This document shows positions 46,001 through 55,620 of a stretch of DNA of 64,000 nucleotides, in pieces (positions within the stretch are counted from its first letter, which is position 1; every line of letters starts with the position of its first letter). The DNA comes from Aspidapion aeneum (Eukaryota; Arthropoda; Insecta; Coleoptera; Brentidae), in the NCBI GenBank assembly GCA_963576565.1, contig OY755045.1, positions 3,843,477 through 3,907,476 on the forward strand, in the 5' to 3' direction. The notes beneath the pieces were generated by a model. That model was not told where the DNA came from and made no database searches. It worked only from the letters and a program-made list of their open reading frames with translations. A program made the position numbers and the translations under genes.

Positions 46001-49000
46001 GCGCATCGGTGAGTATTTCCTTTTTTTATTTAAATTTTAGCATCTAAAAGCTGCATTTTGTGTATTTAAGCTACAAAACACGGAAACGGGTAAATTGAGG
46101 TAGATACAGGATGTTTTAACAAACTTTAATAATAGGTATACCTAATCTACTGCGAGTTCCAATTAAAATGTAATTTTTTTTCTAAATAATAATCATTAAA
46201 ACAAAATCTAGAAATTTCTAACAAAACATAATATAATACAAATAGAAATTTCCTGCATAAAACTCTGAAAAGAAGAGGGACTTTGGTCGATAAGATTGCA
46301 TACTTTCGCCTCTGTAGTTCAAAAAGTTATAGTTCACAAATGGATTCATATACTGTGATAACGCGGAACTCTTCTTGATGCGCATTAGTGAATATTACCT
46401 TTTTTATTTAAATTTTAGCATCTAAAAGCTGCATTTTGTGTATTTAAGCTACAAAACACGAAAACGGGTAAATTGAGGTAGATACAGGATGTTTTAACAA
46501 ACTATAATAATAGGTATACCTAATCTACTGCGAGTTCCATTTAAAATGTAAATTTTTTTGTAAGTAATAACCATTAAAACAATATCTAGAAATCTCTGCC
46601 AAAACAGAATATAATAGAAACAGAAATTTCCTGCATAAAACTCTGAAAAAGAAGAGAGACTTCGGTCGAAAAAGTTGCATACTTTTGCCTCCAGTTCAAA
46701 CAGTTATAGTACCGTTTAAAAATAGATTCATATACTGTGATAACGCGGAACTCTTCTTGATGCGCATCAGTGAGTATTTCCTTTTTTTATTTAAATTTTA
46801 GCATCCAGAAGCTGCAGTTTGTGTATTTAAGCTACAAAACATGGAAACAGGTAAATTTAGTTAGACACAGTATGTTTTAACAAACTTTGCACAGAATTGA
46901 AATTTTAAATAATAATAGGTATACCTAATCATAGAGTAATTTATTATTATTATACGGATATTACTTTATGACCTAATCTACTGCGAGTTCCATTTAAAAT
47001 ATAAATTTTTTTGTATATAATAGTTATTAAAACAAAATCTAGAAATCTCTAACAAAACACAATATAATACAAATAGAAATTTACTGCATAAAACTCTGAA
47101 AAAAAGAGAGACTTTGGTCGATAAGGTTGCATACTTTCGCCTCTGCAGTTCAAAAAGTTATAGTACCGTTCACAAATAGATTCATATACTGTGAGAACGC
47201 GGAACTGTTCTTGAAGCGCATCAGTGAGTTTTTCCTTTTTTTTTTTTAATTTTAGGATCTAAAAGCTGCATTTTGTGTATTTAAGCTACAAAACACGGAA
47301 ACGGGTAAATTGAGGTAGATACAGTATGTTTTAACAAACTTTAATAATAAGTATACCTAATCTACTGCGAGTTCCAATTAAAATGTAAATTTTTTTGTAA
47401 ATAATAACCAATTAAACAAAATCTAGAAATAATAACCATTAAAACAAAATCTAGAAATTTCTAACAAAACATAATATAATACAAATAGAAATTTCCTGCA
47501 TAAAACTCTGAAAAAGAAGAGAGACTTTGGTCGATAAGATTGCATACTTTTGCCTCTGCAGTTCAAAAAGTTATAGTACGGACACAGTATAGTGAAACCT
47601 CTTCTTGCGGACACCTCTATTAAGCGGACACTCCCTTTAGGCGGACAAATTTGTTGGAACCAAGCTTTTGCCTATGTCTTTACATGTAAAATTCCCTCCT
47701 ATAACCGGACACTCTAATAACCGGACGCGGACAATTTTTTTTTGTTAAAAAATTCTGAAACCTCTCTTAACCGGACGCGAACCTCTGAAAACGGGACGGA
47801 GCGCTGCACGACATGGGCATAAATATTATGTAGTATGTTGGCAACAAGGCACTCTGCAGCCGGGGAATTACCTGTCGTACTTACAACATTATTTGATTCA
47901 GCGGGACTGCTGTGGTTATTGTTCAGTTGGGTAATAATAGATCTCTTTGAAATGGCGCCTAGTAAAAAACTTCTTATTTTATGTGGAAAAATGGAAATTG
48001 TTAACGTTTCGTGGAAGGAACATCTACCAACACGAAAGATCGCCGAAAATTTTAATGTCGGAAAATCTCAGGCAGCGGAAATTGTTAATAAATGTATATC
48101 AAAATTTCGCAGTTACCTCTCTTAAGCGGACACCTCCAATAAGCGGACAAAATCGACGGAACCGTGAGTGTCCGCTTATGGGAGGTTTCACTGTATATGA
48201 ATCTATTTGCGAACCGTACAGTACGGTTCGCAAATAGATTCATATACTGTGATAACGCGGAACTCTTCTTGATGCCCATCAGTGAGTATTTCCTTTTTTA
48301 TTTAAATTTTAGGATCTAAAAGCTGCAGTTTGTGTATTTAAGCTACAAAACACGGAAACGGGTAAATCAACAAACTGCTAGAACTGTAATTTTAAATAAT
48401 AATAGGTATATCTAATCTACGAGTCCCATTTAATAAGTCAAATTTCTTGTGCATCGATTTAATGACCGACTCTGTATAATTTAAATTATTACTACCTAGT
48501 AGACATTTTTTGTAAAAAACATTTTTTAATATCTTCTATATTTTAGCCATTCTACACTTAAGAGCTACCCTGTATACTTATAGCAGTATTTTTTTATTTG
48601 TTTTTTATTTTTACTTTCGTAGCCCGGTGTTGTTTGCTTGAAAGCTTAACCCCACGGGGGTCCAAGATCTAATAGACACCTAATAAGTATTTGACAGTTA
48701 ACGGTTTCGTCCTTATGGGACTCCTCAGAACACTGCTTGGTCAATGTGACACCCTTGCAAAGTTTATTAGACGGTTTTGTCTTTAATCCTATGTATATAG
48801 TGAGAAAACCCCCGCAAGAAGCGACATCTACCGAGATACGAGAGAAACTAAATTAAGAGCAGAACCATCTGTGACCTACGACCGCTCTTCTGTCTTCAGG
48901 CCGGAGCAACGCTGATTAGCGTTTTTATCCGCCATCAGACGCGAGCGTCAATCAGCGGAATTTTTAAGTCAAATAATTCTAAGCTAATGACAGTATGTTG

Positions 49001-50470
49001 ACAGTTTAAAAATTAAAAAACGAAGCATCGCATCAATATGCGGTTCGGAATATAGTATAACACGTTTTTCTTAATAATTTATGTTAAAAATAAATACTTT
49101 GTAGGAGCTTCCGCTTCTAAGATATTTACAAAAACTGTTTTTTAAGTCTGTTATAGCGTGGAGTTCACTTGGAGTGTGCTAATGGGCCAGGAAGGTATCA
49201 GATCCATCATGGATCCATTTATTTTTAGTTGCTACCATGGTTTTTTTAAATATAAACTTAACTTGGCAGATTCAGATCTTTTTTTTTTGTCGAAAGGTTG
49301 GTTTTAAATGAAATTTAATGGATCAGAAAGTAGAGAAAAATGTTATTTCTTCTTGAAATAAAGTTGAACGCTCACAAAGAGACATTTTTATTTGAGCTTT
49401 TTAGCAAATTAGACGATTTCTGCAAAATGTTTCTTTTAACCTTTTTCAACTTTGTAGAGAGTTTCCAAAATAAAACGATTCTATAGGGAATGGTGGGGTA
49501 AGTGAGGCCCATTAAGGTTCTAAAATATAGATAGATACCTATAATTACATTACTTTTGAAAATAAATTGATTATAATTGAACAAAGAACATTTTTAACTT
49601 TTTCGAAAAATCGAAAAACATTTTTTTTTATTTTGACTCAATATTTTGGTTTTTGGTGCCCTGTAATCTAAAGAAAAATCGTACAGGGTATGGGGTAAAA
49701 ATAACGGCGTATCTTGACCCTAATCTTCATAGGGGGAACTCATGTCCCACAGACAAAAAATTTGTCTTGAAAAAGTACTAAATGAGCTCCGCGGAAGTAC
49801 TTTTGAAGCTCAATACGATCTCTGCCGCCCCCCCTTAGGTCTCGACCACCCTCCCTCATTAAAAAAAATTAAAATTAAATAATACTTAGCTTACCAATAG
49901 ATTGGTAAACTGTGGTGTAAAAAAATTTCCTTTGGTGAATGTGAAACGAAAATAAATAACAAGAATAACACTTTAAAATTCTGTTTGTTTGTAAAAGTAA
50001 GTGAATTATTTACATTTAGGAACAAGCAGAATTTTCAGGTATTATTCTGGTTGTTTATCACCCCGTTTGATGAATGCACTTACATAAAACTGAAAAGTTG
50101 ACCTTTCGCGAACCAAGTAGCAAATTATACTGATATTTTCGCCAAACTGGCAACGTTGGTCTAATCTTCCATGTAATCCTTATGGCCGATACAAAAATCC
50201 TACCCCTAGATAGAAGGCTGGCCACGCGGTATTTATTAATTGATTTTCTTGCGCTTTTACCGTTTCCCTGCCTTTGAAGTTAAAAAGGGTTTAGAGTAGG
50301 GAAATTTTCCGCTTATTAGTTCTACTGATATTCTTAGCTTAGCCTTACCATAAACTAATAAAACTAGTTTCTGGCCTTACTTACCTTTGAAGTCGGTACA
50401 TTCTGAAAGGTCAATTCGCTTTCTTCGCCGTTCAGCATAATTGAGACGGTTTGAGTTTTTAACAGAATAT
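27925..50470 (-). CDS. RGK-family (Rad/Gem/Rem-like) small GTPase, last four exons
   Basis: RGK proteins are Ras-related GTPases that lack prenylation and regulate voltage-gated calcium channels and the cytoskeleton (family knowledge). The spliced frame is complement of 50385-50470, 29994-30180, 28321-28452 and 27925-28055, all GT-AG and phase-consistent to a TAG stop. It carries SIMLNGEESELTF (strand leading to the switch II area), DAYVILYSVVDKASF, the G4 motif NKID in ILVANKIDLARSRSVST, FIEISVGINVNVDELLVGIL in place of the canonical G5, and the RGK signature tail with a cysteine seven residues from the end (CENLHIL). The P-loop exon and N-terminal extension were not found and probably lie beyond 64000. 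Which insect paralogue it is cannot be decided. Confidence 0.92.
28321..28452 (-). CDS. RGK GTPase exon with G5-like region
   Basis: Codes GKCLACTYRAKFIEISVGIN, then VNVDELLVGILTQIRLK. The ETSA-type G5 box reads EISV here, as in other invertebrate RGK proteins. Splice sites GT-AG and in phase. Confidence 0.94.
28600..29940. repeat. Diverged ~170-bp tandem array in RGK intron
   Basis: Blocks with GGACGCCACTGG-like sequence recur near 28750, 28924, 29105, 29434, 29600 and 29784, each followed by an AAAATTGGATAAAAC-type phrase. About seven decayed units. Confidence 0.6.
29994..30180 (-). CDS. RGK GTPase exon with G4 motif
   Basis: EIDKLNPPDAYVILYSVV, then SRLQDSDLLRGRTAILVANK and IDLARSRSVSTQ. 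Acceptor TTTTTCAG, donor GTAAAC. The last base plus the next exon forms the D of the DGKCLACTYRAKF block. Confidence 0.95.
30513..31089 (-). mobile_element. Pogo/Tigger-like element T1
   Basis: Ends CAGTGAAACCTCCTATAAG and its inverse, flanked by TA. On the minus strand it carries the remnant of the mini-ORF that starts MAPSKKLLSLREKMEVV in better copies (a pipsqueak-type helix-turn-helix like the N-terminus of Tigger/CENP-B transposases). No DDE catalytic domain. Confidence 0.85.
31787..32099. repeat. Possible solo-LTR-like or interspersed repeat
   Basis: Starts TGTGTGCTTAAGACCACACG. Its first ~65 bp recur at 60657-60713 inside another element. The LTR interpretation rests only on the TG start and is weak. 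Confidence 0.35.
32100..34766 (+). mobile_element. Pogo/Tigger-like element T2, split by an insertion
   Basis: CAGTGAAACCTG start and GGAGGTTTCACTG end, TA on both sides. The halves 32100-32468 and about 34486-34766 match intact copies once 32469-34483 is removed. The second half encodes the HTH mini-ORF (MAHSKRLLSLREKMEVVN, then VSEKENLSARKIAEKFNN, at 34525-34696). Confidence 0.85.
32469..34483. mobile_element. Insertion inside T2 with tandem units and an inverted repeat
   Basis: Opens with CAAGCTTTTAT, then a GTATGTATGTATG run, then three ~240-bp tandem units (CAAAATTGGTATCTGGGGGT, TTCAATATGGCGGATTC). It ends in a ~115-bp inverted repeat (33976-34090 and 34378-34490), whose right arm contains the inverse ATAAAAGCTTG. 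The layout suggests a Helitron-like non-autonomous element, but the class is uncertain. Confidence 0.65.
34913..35028 (+). mobile_element. Tigger-like fragment T3 (3' end only)
   Basis: Contains AAAATTTCGCAGTTCTCTC, CCTCCAATAAGCGGACAAAA and the terminal TTTCACTG. 5' truncated. Confidence 0.75.
35331..35917 (+). mobile_element. Pogo/Tigger-like element T4
   Basis: Full-length ~590 bp copy with TA flanks. The HTH mini-ORF begins ATGGCGCCTAGTAAAAAACC at 35676 and is stopped early by TAA at 35709. A sequence of ~145 bp after its right end is also found after T2. Confidence 0.87.
36146..36900 (+). repeat. Family H copy interrupted by minisatellite element 2
   Basis: CTAGCCCGCGTAGCAATGGC near 36149, continuing after the insert with GACCTATCCTAGCAATATCG, TTTTAACGGAGCATCGTATC and CCGTCATGGATCCATTTATT. 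The most complete family H copy in the window. Confidence 0.7.
36228..36531. mobile_element. Minisatellite-carrying TIR element 2
   Basis: Same family as element 1, opposite orientation: CCGAGGGGTCATCAGC to GCCGATGACCCCTCAG, with TTATTT target duplication at 36222-36227 and 36532-36537. The array of 10-bp words is shorter here, about 200 bp. Confidence 0.92.
37273..37881 (+). mobile_element. Family B element, single copy
   Basis: CAAGGCCAACACAAAAATAG to TTTTGATAGCCCTGG, colinear with the inner copy at 16195-16746 but with a longer subterminal region. A clear 6-bp target duplication is not seen. Confidence 0.85.
37900..38945 (+). pseudogene. RTE-like LINE debris with a recent 327-bp tandem duplication
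   Basis: Peptide traces ([42 protein letters not shown]) mark an eroded RTE. The unit 38174-38500 is repeated at 38501-38827 with only a handful of differences. A non-RTE piece (GTGTTGAATAAATAAATAC) lies inside each unit. Confidence 0.8.
39410..41440 (-). mobile_element. Relic related to the tyrosine-recombinase element
   Basis: The minus frame 39674-39967 ends VAASTILQHATNRKCTFNFN, closely parallel to the C-terminus of the 56471-58395 gene (VAASALTLQNATHCTFNF). GTGCGGAA-type palindromes lie at about 39418-39555 and 41399-41427. The rest has no recognised domain; a 76-residue plus frame at 40296 and a 74-residue minus frame at 41165 are of unknown nature. Confidence 0.6.
41615..42307 (+). 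mobile_element. TIR-bounded unit containing a non-LTR RT fragment
   Basis: Ends CATAGGCGTAACTCAG and GTAGTTGCGCCTATG with TA outside. Inside, 41800-42165 codes KGLRQGCCIYPTLFKI, a VYTLQFVDDQVIVA catalytic box (FVDD in place of FADD) and DMEYMMKKLTEEYQKW. It is a reverse transcriptase fragment of a non-LTR retrotransposon, 5' and 3' truncated. How it came to lie between the inverted ends is unclear. Confidence 0.7.
42576..42896. mobile_element. Non-autonomous hAT with G/C runs
   Basis: CAGCGGCGTAGCGTG to CACGCTACGCCGCTG, with perfect 8-bp GTGTTGAC at 42568-42575 and 42897-42904. Confidence 0.92.
43015..43200. mobile_element. ACAGGGTGT MITE
   Basis: TGTACAGGGTGTATTAAGG to GGGACACCCTGTATA; same terminal family as the foldback at 8375-11105. 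Non-coding. Confidence 0.6.
43650..44055. repeat. ~168-bp tandem repeat, 2.4 copies
   Basis: GATAAACTGTATAGTTTTTG recurs at 43651, 43819 and 43988. Each unit also has GGTTTTTTCGCATCTCTATG. Related sequence lies at 11115-11395. Confidence 0.85.
44056..44813. other. RGK intron, very AT-rich, nothing recognised
   Basis: Long T-rich stretches (44340-44660). No coding sequence or repeat ends. Confidence 0.5.
44814..44899. mobile_element. Minimal ACAGGGTG MITE
   Basis: 85 bp made of the two ends of the 8375-11105 type: ACAGGGTGCCCCAAATAAAA, GGTAAGAGA in inverse, and GGGACGCCCTGTATAA. Confidence 0.75.
45271..45777. mobile_element. Second pogo/Tigger-like MITE
   Basis: CAGTCGAACTTCGTTAACTC at the left and GTTCGAGTTATCCAGTG at the right, with many internal CGAGTTATC words. 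TA precedes the left end. A different family from T1-T7. Confidence 0.65.
45810..48420 (+). repeat. ~385-bp tandem array interrupted by T5
   Basis: Units start around 45818, 46202, 46580, 47035 and 47445, and resume after T5 at about 48200. Each has AAATCTAGAAATCTCTAAC, AGATTCATATACTGTGA and a GTGAGTATTTCC...TTTTAG stretch. Unit 3 has an extra ~70 bp, so it measures about 455 bp. Confidence 0.85.
47590..48193 (+). mobile_element. Pogo/Tigger-like element T5 inside the array
   Basis: TAGTGAAACCTCTTCTTGCG to GGGAGGTTTCACTG, TA flanks. The HTH mini-ORF is open from ATGGCGCCTAGTAAAAAAC (47952) to 48123. Confidence 0.87.
48640..48860 (+). repeat. Family I partial copy
   Basis: GCTTGAAAGCTTAACCCCAC, CCTAATAAGTATTTGACAG, GGTTTCGTCCTTATGGGACT and GACGGTTTTGTC, i.e. 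the left arm and loop of the 17733-18190 element. Confidence 0.7.
48940..49225 (+). repeat. Family H copy
   Basis: GCATCGCATCAATATGCGGT, AAATACTTTGTAGGAGCTTC and AAGGTATCAGATCCATCATG, as in the 36532-36900 copy. Confidence 0.65.
49226..50384. other. RGK intron before exon at 50385, nothing recognised
   Basis: AT-rich; a C-run near 49830 hints at an eroded element. No coding sequence. Confidence 0.45.
50385..50470 (-). CDS. RGK GTPase exon (post switch I region)
   Basis: 29 codons including one base from the previous exon: ILLKTQTVSIMLNGEESEL then TFQNVPTSK. Acceptor TTTGTTTCAG, donor GTAAGT-like. Phase 0 at its 3' end joins exactly to the exon at 30180, about 20 kb away. Confidence 0.85.
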
Positions 50471-50615
50471 CTGAAACAAAAAAATCAAATTGGAAAAGTG
50501 TAGTTTTACGTTGAATCAAAAATCGAGTATAAAAGTAACAAATAAAATTAATTTTGCCAGTTGGAATAAAAAAAAAGACTATAAAAGAGCAACATCAAAT
50601 TTATATAGTCATATA

Positions 50616-52467
50616 CAGTGAAACCTCTTCTTGCGGTCAAATTTATTAACCGGACATTCCCTTTAGGCGGACAAATTTGTTGGAACCAAGCTTTTGCCTA
50701 TTTCTTTACATGTAAAATTCACTTCTATAACCGGACACTCGCATACTCGGACGCGGAAATTTTTTTTTGGTTAAAAAATTCTGAAACCTCCTTTAACCGG
50801 ACGCGAACCTCTGACAACGGGACGGAGCGCTGCACGACATGGGCATAAATATTATCTAGTATGTTGGCAACAACGCGTTCTGCAGCCGGGGAATTATTTT
50901 TTCCGTTTTAATGCTGAGACTAAATACTTCTGTCGTATTTACAACATATTTTATTCGGCGGGACTGATGTGTTTTATTTCTATTGTTCAAGTAGGTAGTA
51001 ATAGATCTCTTTAAAATGGCGCCTAGTAAAAAACTTTTTAGTTTACGTGAAAAAATGGAAGTTGTTAACGTTTCGGAGAAGGAACTTCTATCAGCACGAA
51101 AGATCGCTGAAAAATTTATTATTGGAAAAACTCAAGCAGCGGAAATAGTTAATCAATATATATATTAAAATTTCGCAGTTCTCTCTCATAAGCGGACACC
51201 TCCAATCATTGGCGTAGCTAGCCTTGCTTTTCAGGGGGGGCCGTGGCCCCGGTCTATCTTGAACAAAAAGCAAACATAGGTTTTAAAGAGTCGTGCAAAG
51301 TGTGCAATAAATAAAAAAAAAATACGCGCATTAAATGTTCTAATATTTTAATATAACAAATTTAATAATACATTTACCAACTTATTTATATGTATACACA
51401 GGAAGTATGTGATTCAGCAATTCTACAAAGAAAGTTTTCTACGTCGCTGACTGAAAGCGTCTACCACACTGTCTAAGTCGACCTCAACATCTTTTTCTAT
51501 GAATAACAATGACAAACCTGAGTGTCTCTCTTGAGTCATAGTTGTTCTAAGCCAATTAAAAACTCTTTTCATGGCAAAGAAAGACCTCTCGCAAGTTGCA
51601 CTTGAAATTGGAAGAATACTCGCAACTTTAAAAAGTTGGTAGAGGTTTGGATAGGTGTTTTCTGCTATATGTTGTTTGATAGAATCATGACCAACAGTTT
51701 GATTTAACCGAAAAATACAATTCTTTAAAACGGTCATTTCTGCTCTTAGAGTAGAAGTATTAATATAAAAAATTTACTGGTATTGCTTGACGAATTTATT
51801 CCATTTAACGACGTGGGAAAACTTAATATGAAAATGGTTATGAAATTGTCACCAAAATCGGAAATAAGACATAAGACACTAAACGCTAACCTCAAAAAAA
51901 CTAAAAAGATAATTATTTTTATTTTAGAAAAACAGTTTAAAAAGGTCTTTTATAACCTTACGACATTTACAACCCGATTTCGGAAACAGAGGGGCAAAGG
52001 TCGCTGTCTTTATTAAATGCGAAATTTAACTTACACTTCTATAATATTTTACAAGATGTCGCCAATATGTATGAAATATTCAATATGCATAATTATGTTT
52101 AAATTTAAAAAATATTTTCGGGAAATTGCATAAGTGCAGAAAAGTTACCGATAATTTAAAGGGAAAAAGCCTAATTCCGCAAGACAAGGGCTTTTTCCTG
52201 AAATGTAAACATTATCTGAATGATTTTAAATTTTAATGCACCTATTTTATTTGAATATTTCCCGAATAATAATAGAAAAGTATGTATTTTCAGCGTCATG
52301 TTCTTTTACTAGTAGTCGGTAGGGGAGGCCTAAAATATCTTAGGGGGGGCCTGAAGGACTTCAGGGGGGTCCAGGCCCCCCCTGGCCCCCCCTAGCTACG
52401 CCAATGCCTCCAATACGTGGACAAAATCGACGAAACCGTGAATGTCCGCTTATAGGAGGTTTCACTG
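50616..52467 (+). mobile_element. Pogo/Tigger-like element T6, split by a hAT
   Basis: Left part 50616-51206 and right part 52407-52467 join to a normal ~650-bp copy. TA on both sides. The HTH mini-ORF starts ATGGCGCCTAGTAAAAAAC at 51016 and reads on to 51165. Confidence 0.9.
51207..52406 (-). mobile_element. hAT element with transposase C-terminal fragment, inside T6
   Basis: CATTGGCGTAGCTAGC to CTAGCTACGCCAATG, perfect 8-bp duplication CCTCCAAT at 51199-51206 and 52407-52414. The minus frame 51423-51737 codes NTYPNLYQLFKVASILPISS, ATCERSFFAMKRVFNWLR and SGLSLLFIEKDVEVDLDSVV, the hAT dimerisation (hATC) region. The upstream RNase H-like catalytic part is missing, so it is an internally deleted copy. 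Confidence 0.93.
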
Positions 52468-52539
52468 TATATAATTTTAAATGTTGGGATGTCTATTATG
52501 ATTTTATGATTTAATATTCGTACATAAATGGAAAACCCC

Positions 52540-53050
52540 GTCATTTTTGGATCGCCATTCTGATTTTTTTTAAGTTTCGTGCATAAATTATAATCAGCAA
52601 CCTTGAACACAGTTTCAAACTTAATAAATGGGTCCGCCATTTTGCATTCGTCGTTTAAATTATTATTTGCTTAATTAAAAAATCATAATCAGCGACATTA
52701 AACACAACAAAGTTCCAAATTTAGTATAAATCGTTTTAAAAATGCGATTTTTTTAGGTTTAATTTAAAAATCATAATCAGCGACCTTAACCAAAGAAAAC
52801 TATAATATACATATACAGGTTCATATAAATGATAAATTTCGCCATTTTGTATTCACCATTTTGTTTTTTTTTTTATGTTTAGGTCAAAAATCATAATCAG
52901 TGACCTTGAATAACCAAAAACTCCAAAATTAATACATATTTATGGGTAAATAAATTGCAAAGTCTTTAATTTTTGATCCTCCATTTTGTTTTTCTTATAT
53001 TTAGGTGAAAAATCATAATCATCGACCTTAAACAGCCCAAAGTTATAGAT
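52540..53050. repeat. ~110-bp diverged tandem repeats
   Basis: AAATCATAATCAGCGACCTT-type lines recur about five times (near 52587, 52680, 52770, 52885, 53005), each followed by an ACAAAGTTCCAAA-type phrase. Confidence 0.7.
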
Positions 53051-53499
53051 TTATAAATGGTATAGCCCCCGTAGATCCGCGCCTAACATTGAAGGGGACG
53101 CCCCCCCAAGCGCGGATCTGCGCCAAAATCTAGTGGGGGGGTAATGGTCAACCAAGTCTAAGCAATTTTGAGAAGTCATTAGTGCACAACCTTACATAAT
53201 TTTTTTATCCGATAGAAAACAAACTTGTTTTTGCTATAATCCTCAAAATTATGGCAAAAGCTATTTGGTCAATTAATAAACTAATAATTATGTTTATTTG
53301 CAATGGATTTTACACACCGCTTTTTGACATTTTGCCAAATTATAGACAGACCGAAAACACATTTCGCAAAATAGATACTAAAAGATCATTTGCATTTCAT
53401 ACTTTGCCAAAGCAGGCAGGGCCGTAACAAGGAAAAAAATATGGTGGGGGGGATAAAGTTAAAAATAAAATGTTGGAAAGTTTACGTATTGTTTTTTTC

Positions 53500-55620
53500 A
53501 CCTTCCTAACCCGCACAGCAGTGTCTAGAAAAGGTACACGGTAAAAAAAATTGTCTTAGATTAAAGCAAATTGCTTTGAAGTAAAATAATTTGTGCTTTC
53601 CTATTCCACAAGAGAATATTTTCTTGATATTGCACAAAAAATGTCTTGTCTCTTTATTTTAATGTGAAACAGAAATTGTTTTATTATAAATTGGAACTGA
53701 ATTAATCTAAGGCACCGTTTTCTCTGGAAGCAAAATATTACTTATATGAAGACAATTTGCTTTGTTACAAAATGGAGTATACTGAAACAAAACAATTAAA
53801 GAAGAAAAATAAAGAAGAATAATAAAGCCTCATTTTAAGATGAAAAGCTGCGTTGAACTAAAAATAAATATTTTAATTCAAAACAAATTGTTTTAAGGTG
53901 AAACAATTTATTCAAGAAAAGAAGGTGTTTTCATTGAAGACAAAATTTTTGACCGTGTATGGTTTTCAACGAAAAAATAATAAGATCACTCTGAAAATGG
54001 GTTAGTTGGGTATATTTTGACCTATCTTAGCAATACCGTCATAACCGCAGCCAGCGATAAAGACCGGCCATGGCGCGTTATAAGCAAGTCGGCGGTCACG
54101 TGATCTTAGGAGTCCCAGGATTCTTATTGTATTGCTTAATATATTATATGTTTTTACACAATTTAAATAAATTAACAAAAAATTTTTGTTCTTTTATAGG
54201 CAAAAATTGAAAAAAATATTTTGCTGATATATGTGTTTATTATGGATAAAAGAACTGAATCTATAAAATAAAAAATTATACAAAATTTGCACTCTAATAT
54301 CTTCAGGTGCATATATTAGGTACATAATATCGTTAGTAACTTTAAATCTATACAAATCTTTCAAAATTGGACATATCAAACCTAAGCTTTTAGTTTTTTA
54401 ATTTTTCTTTGATTGTCATCATCTCTGAGTTCTTATTCAAAGATTTATTACCAGACACTAAATCATTGTGCTTTTTAATAAAATTATTTAAAAAAACTTT
54501 ACATGCCCTTAAACTAATTTTTCCAAACTTTGACAATAGTTTTTCTCCACAAAAACACTCGCTAGAGTTATCTGAAGAAAAATTTGAATATAAAACATTT
54601 CACAATAATTTATTAAAAAGAAACAAGTGATTTTGTGAATAAGTGAGATGGTTTTCCCACTCAATGAACTGAATGTAGTGGTCGTCAATAATTTTTTGAA
54701 AAATTACCCAGCACAAAGTTTAATATCTATTTCAATAAAGTGTAAGTTAACTACCAACTCATGTTCTTTTAAAAGCTGTATCTTACTTTTTAAATATTTC
54801 ACACTACCAGAGAGATTACTATCTGTTAACAATATTTTACAAATCAGTTTTTTAATATTGCGAGGGTGGGAAAGACATATTACATTAGATTTGTAAATTG
54901 ACGTGTATGCACTGGATAACTGGATAAACAAAGATGAAGCCAACATTAAAGTGTATCCACCATATTTTCGATTCTCAGGTTACCTTTTCAAGAGACCTAA
55001 TTGTTCAATAAGAAATGACAACTGAACACATTTTTCACTTTCACTATCGAAAATGTCACTAAGGATGTCTATTACTTGATCAATCTTATCCAAGATCTTA
55101 TCTTTTACCACTTCTTTCCCGTTTGCAACATATTAGGTTTCAGTTTTATAGTTGGACCGACAAGGAACAACACTAATTACACGTTCGCGGCATTGTTTAT
55201 CTTATAGGTATTTTCTTAATAATTTACTCATTAGCCATTAATTATTTTAACGCAGCCCACTACAGTCTTTTTCGTGGGCTGCGTTATTTTAATAACTTTG
55301 ATAAAATTCACATAAAATTCGTGCCCGAATTAAAAAAAAATCGACGTAAATAAACAGACCAAAACTGAACACACACATGTTTTATAATGACAGCGGGCCG
55401 TGAGGCGTTTTTTTGTGGGACTCCTACGGTCACGTGATATTTCCGCGCCTGGGCTGGTCTTTCTCGTGGGCTGCGGTCGTAAGGGCTGGCCGTCCGTGTG
55501 TGTGTATGTCTGTTCGTAACACCGTCACACGATAACTTCTAAACCGCTAAACTGATTTGTTTGGAGTGTGCTAATGGGCTAGGAAGGTATCAGATCCGTC
55601 ATGAAACCATGTATTTCTTA
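53500..55620 (+). repeat. Family H copy invaded by the P-like element
   Basis: CTTCCTAACCCGCACAGCAG near 53506 and GACCTATCTTAGCAATACCG before 54042, then GGCTGGCCGTCCGTGTGTGT and AAGGTATCAGATCCGTCATG after 55478. Removing 54043-55477 makes a standard family H layout. Confidence 0.6.
54043..55477 (-). mobile_element. P-element-like relic with ~65-bp inverted ends
   Basis: Left end ACCGCAGCC...AAAGACC...GGCGCG...TCACGTGA...TAGGAGTCCCA is mirrored by 55416-55477. Minus-strand blocks match the P-element/THAP9-type transposase: KCVQLSFLIEQLGLLK (55000-55130), MLASSLFIQLSSAYTSIYKS and NVICLSHPRNIKKLI (54704-54946), ECFCGEKLLSKFGKISLRAC (54403-54580). Stops and frameshifts separate them, so it is inactive. 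A hairpin AACGCAGCCCAC/GTGGGCTGCGTT lies at 55249-55285. Confidence 0.8.
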
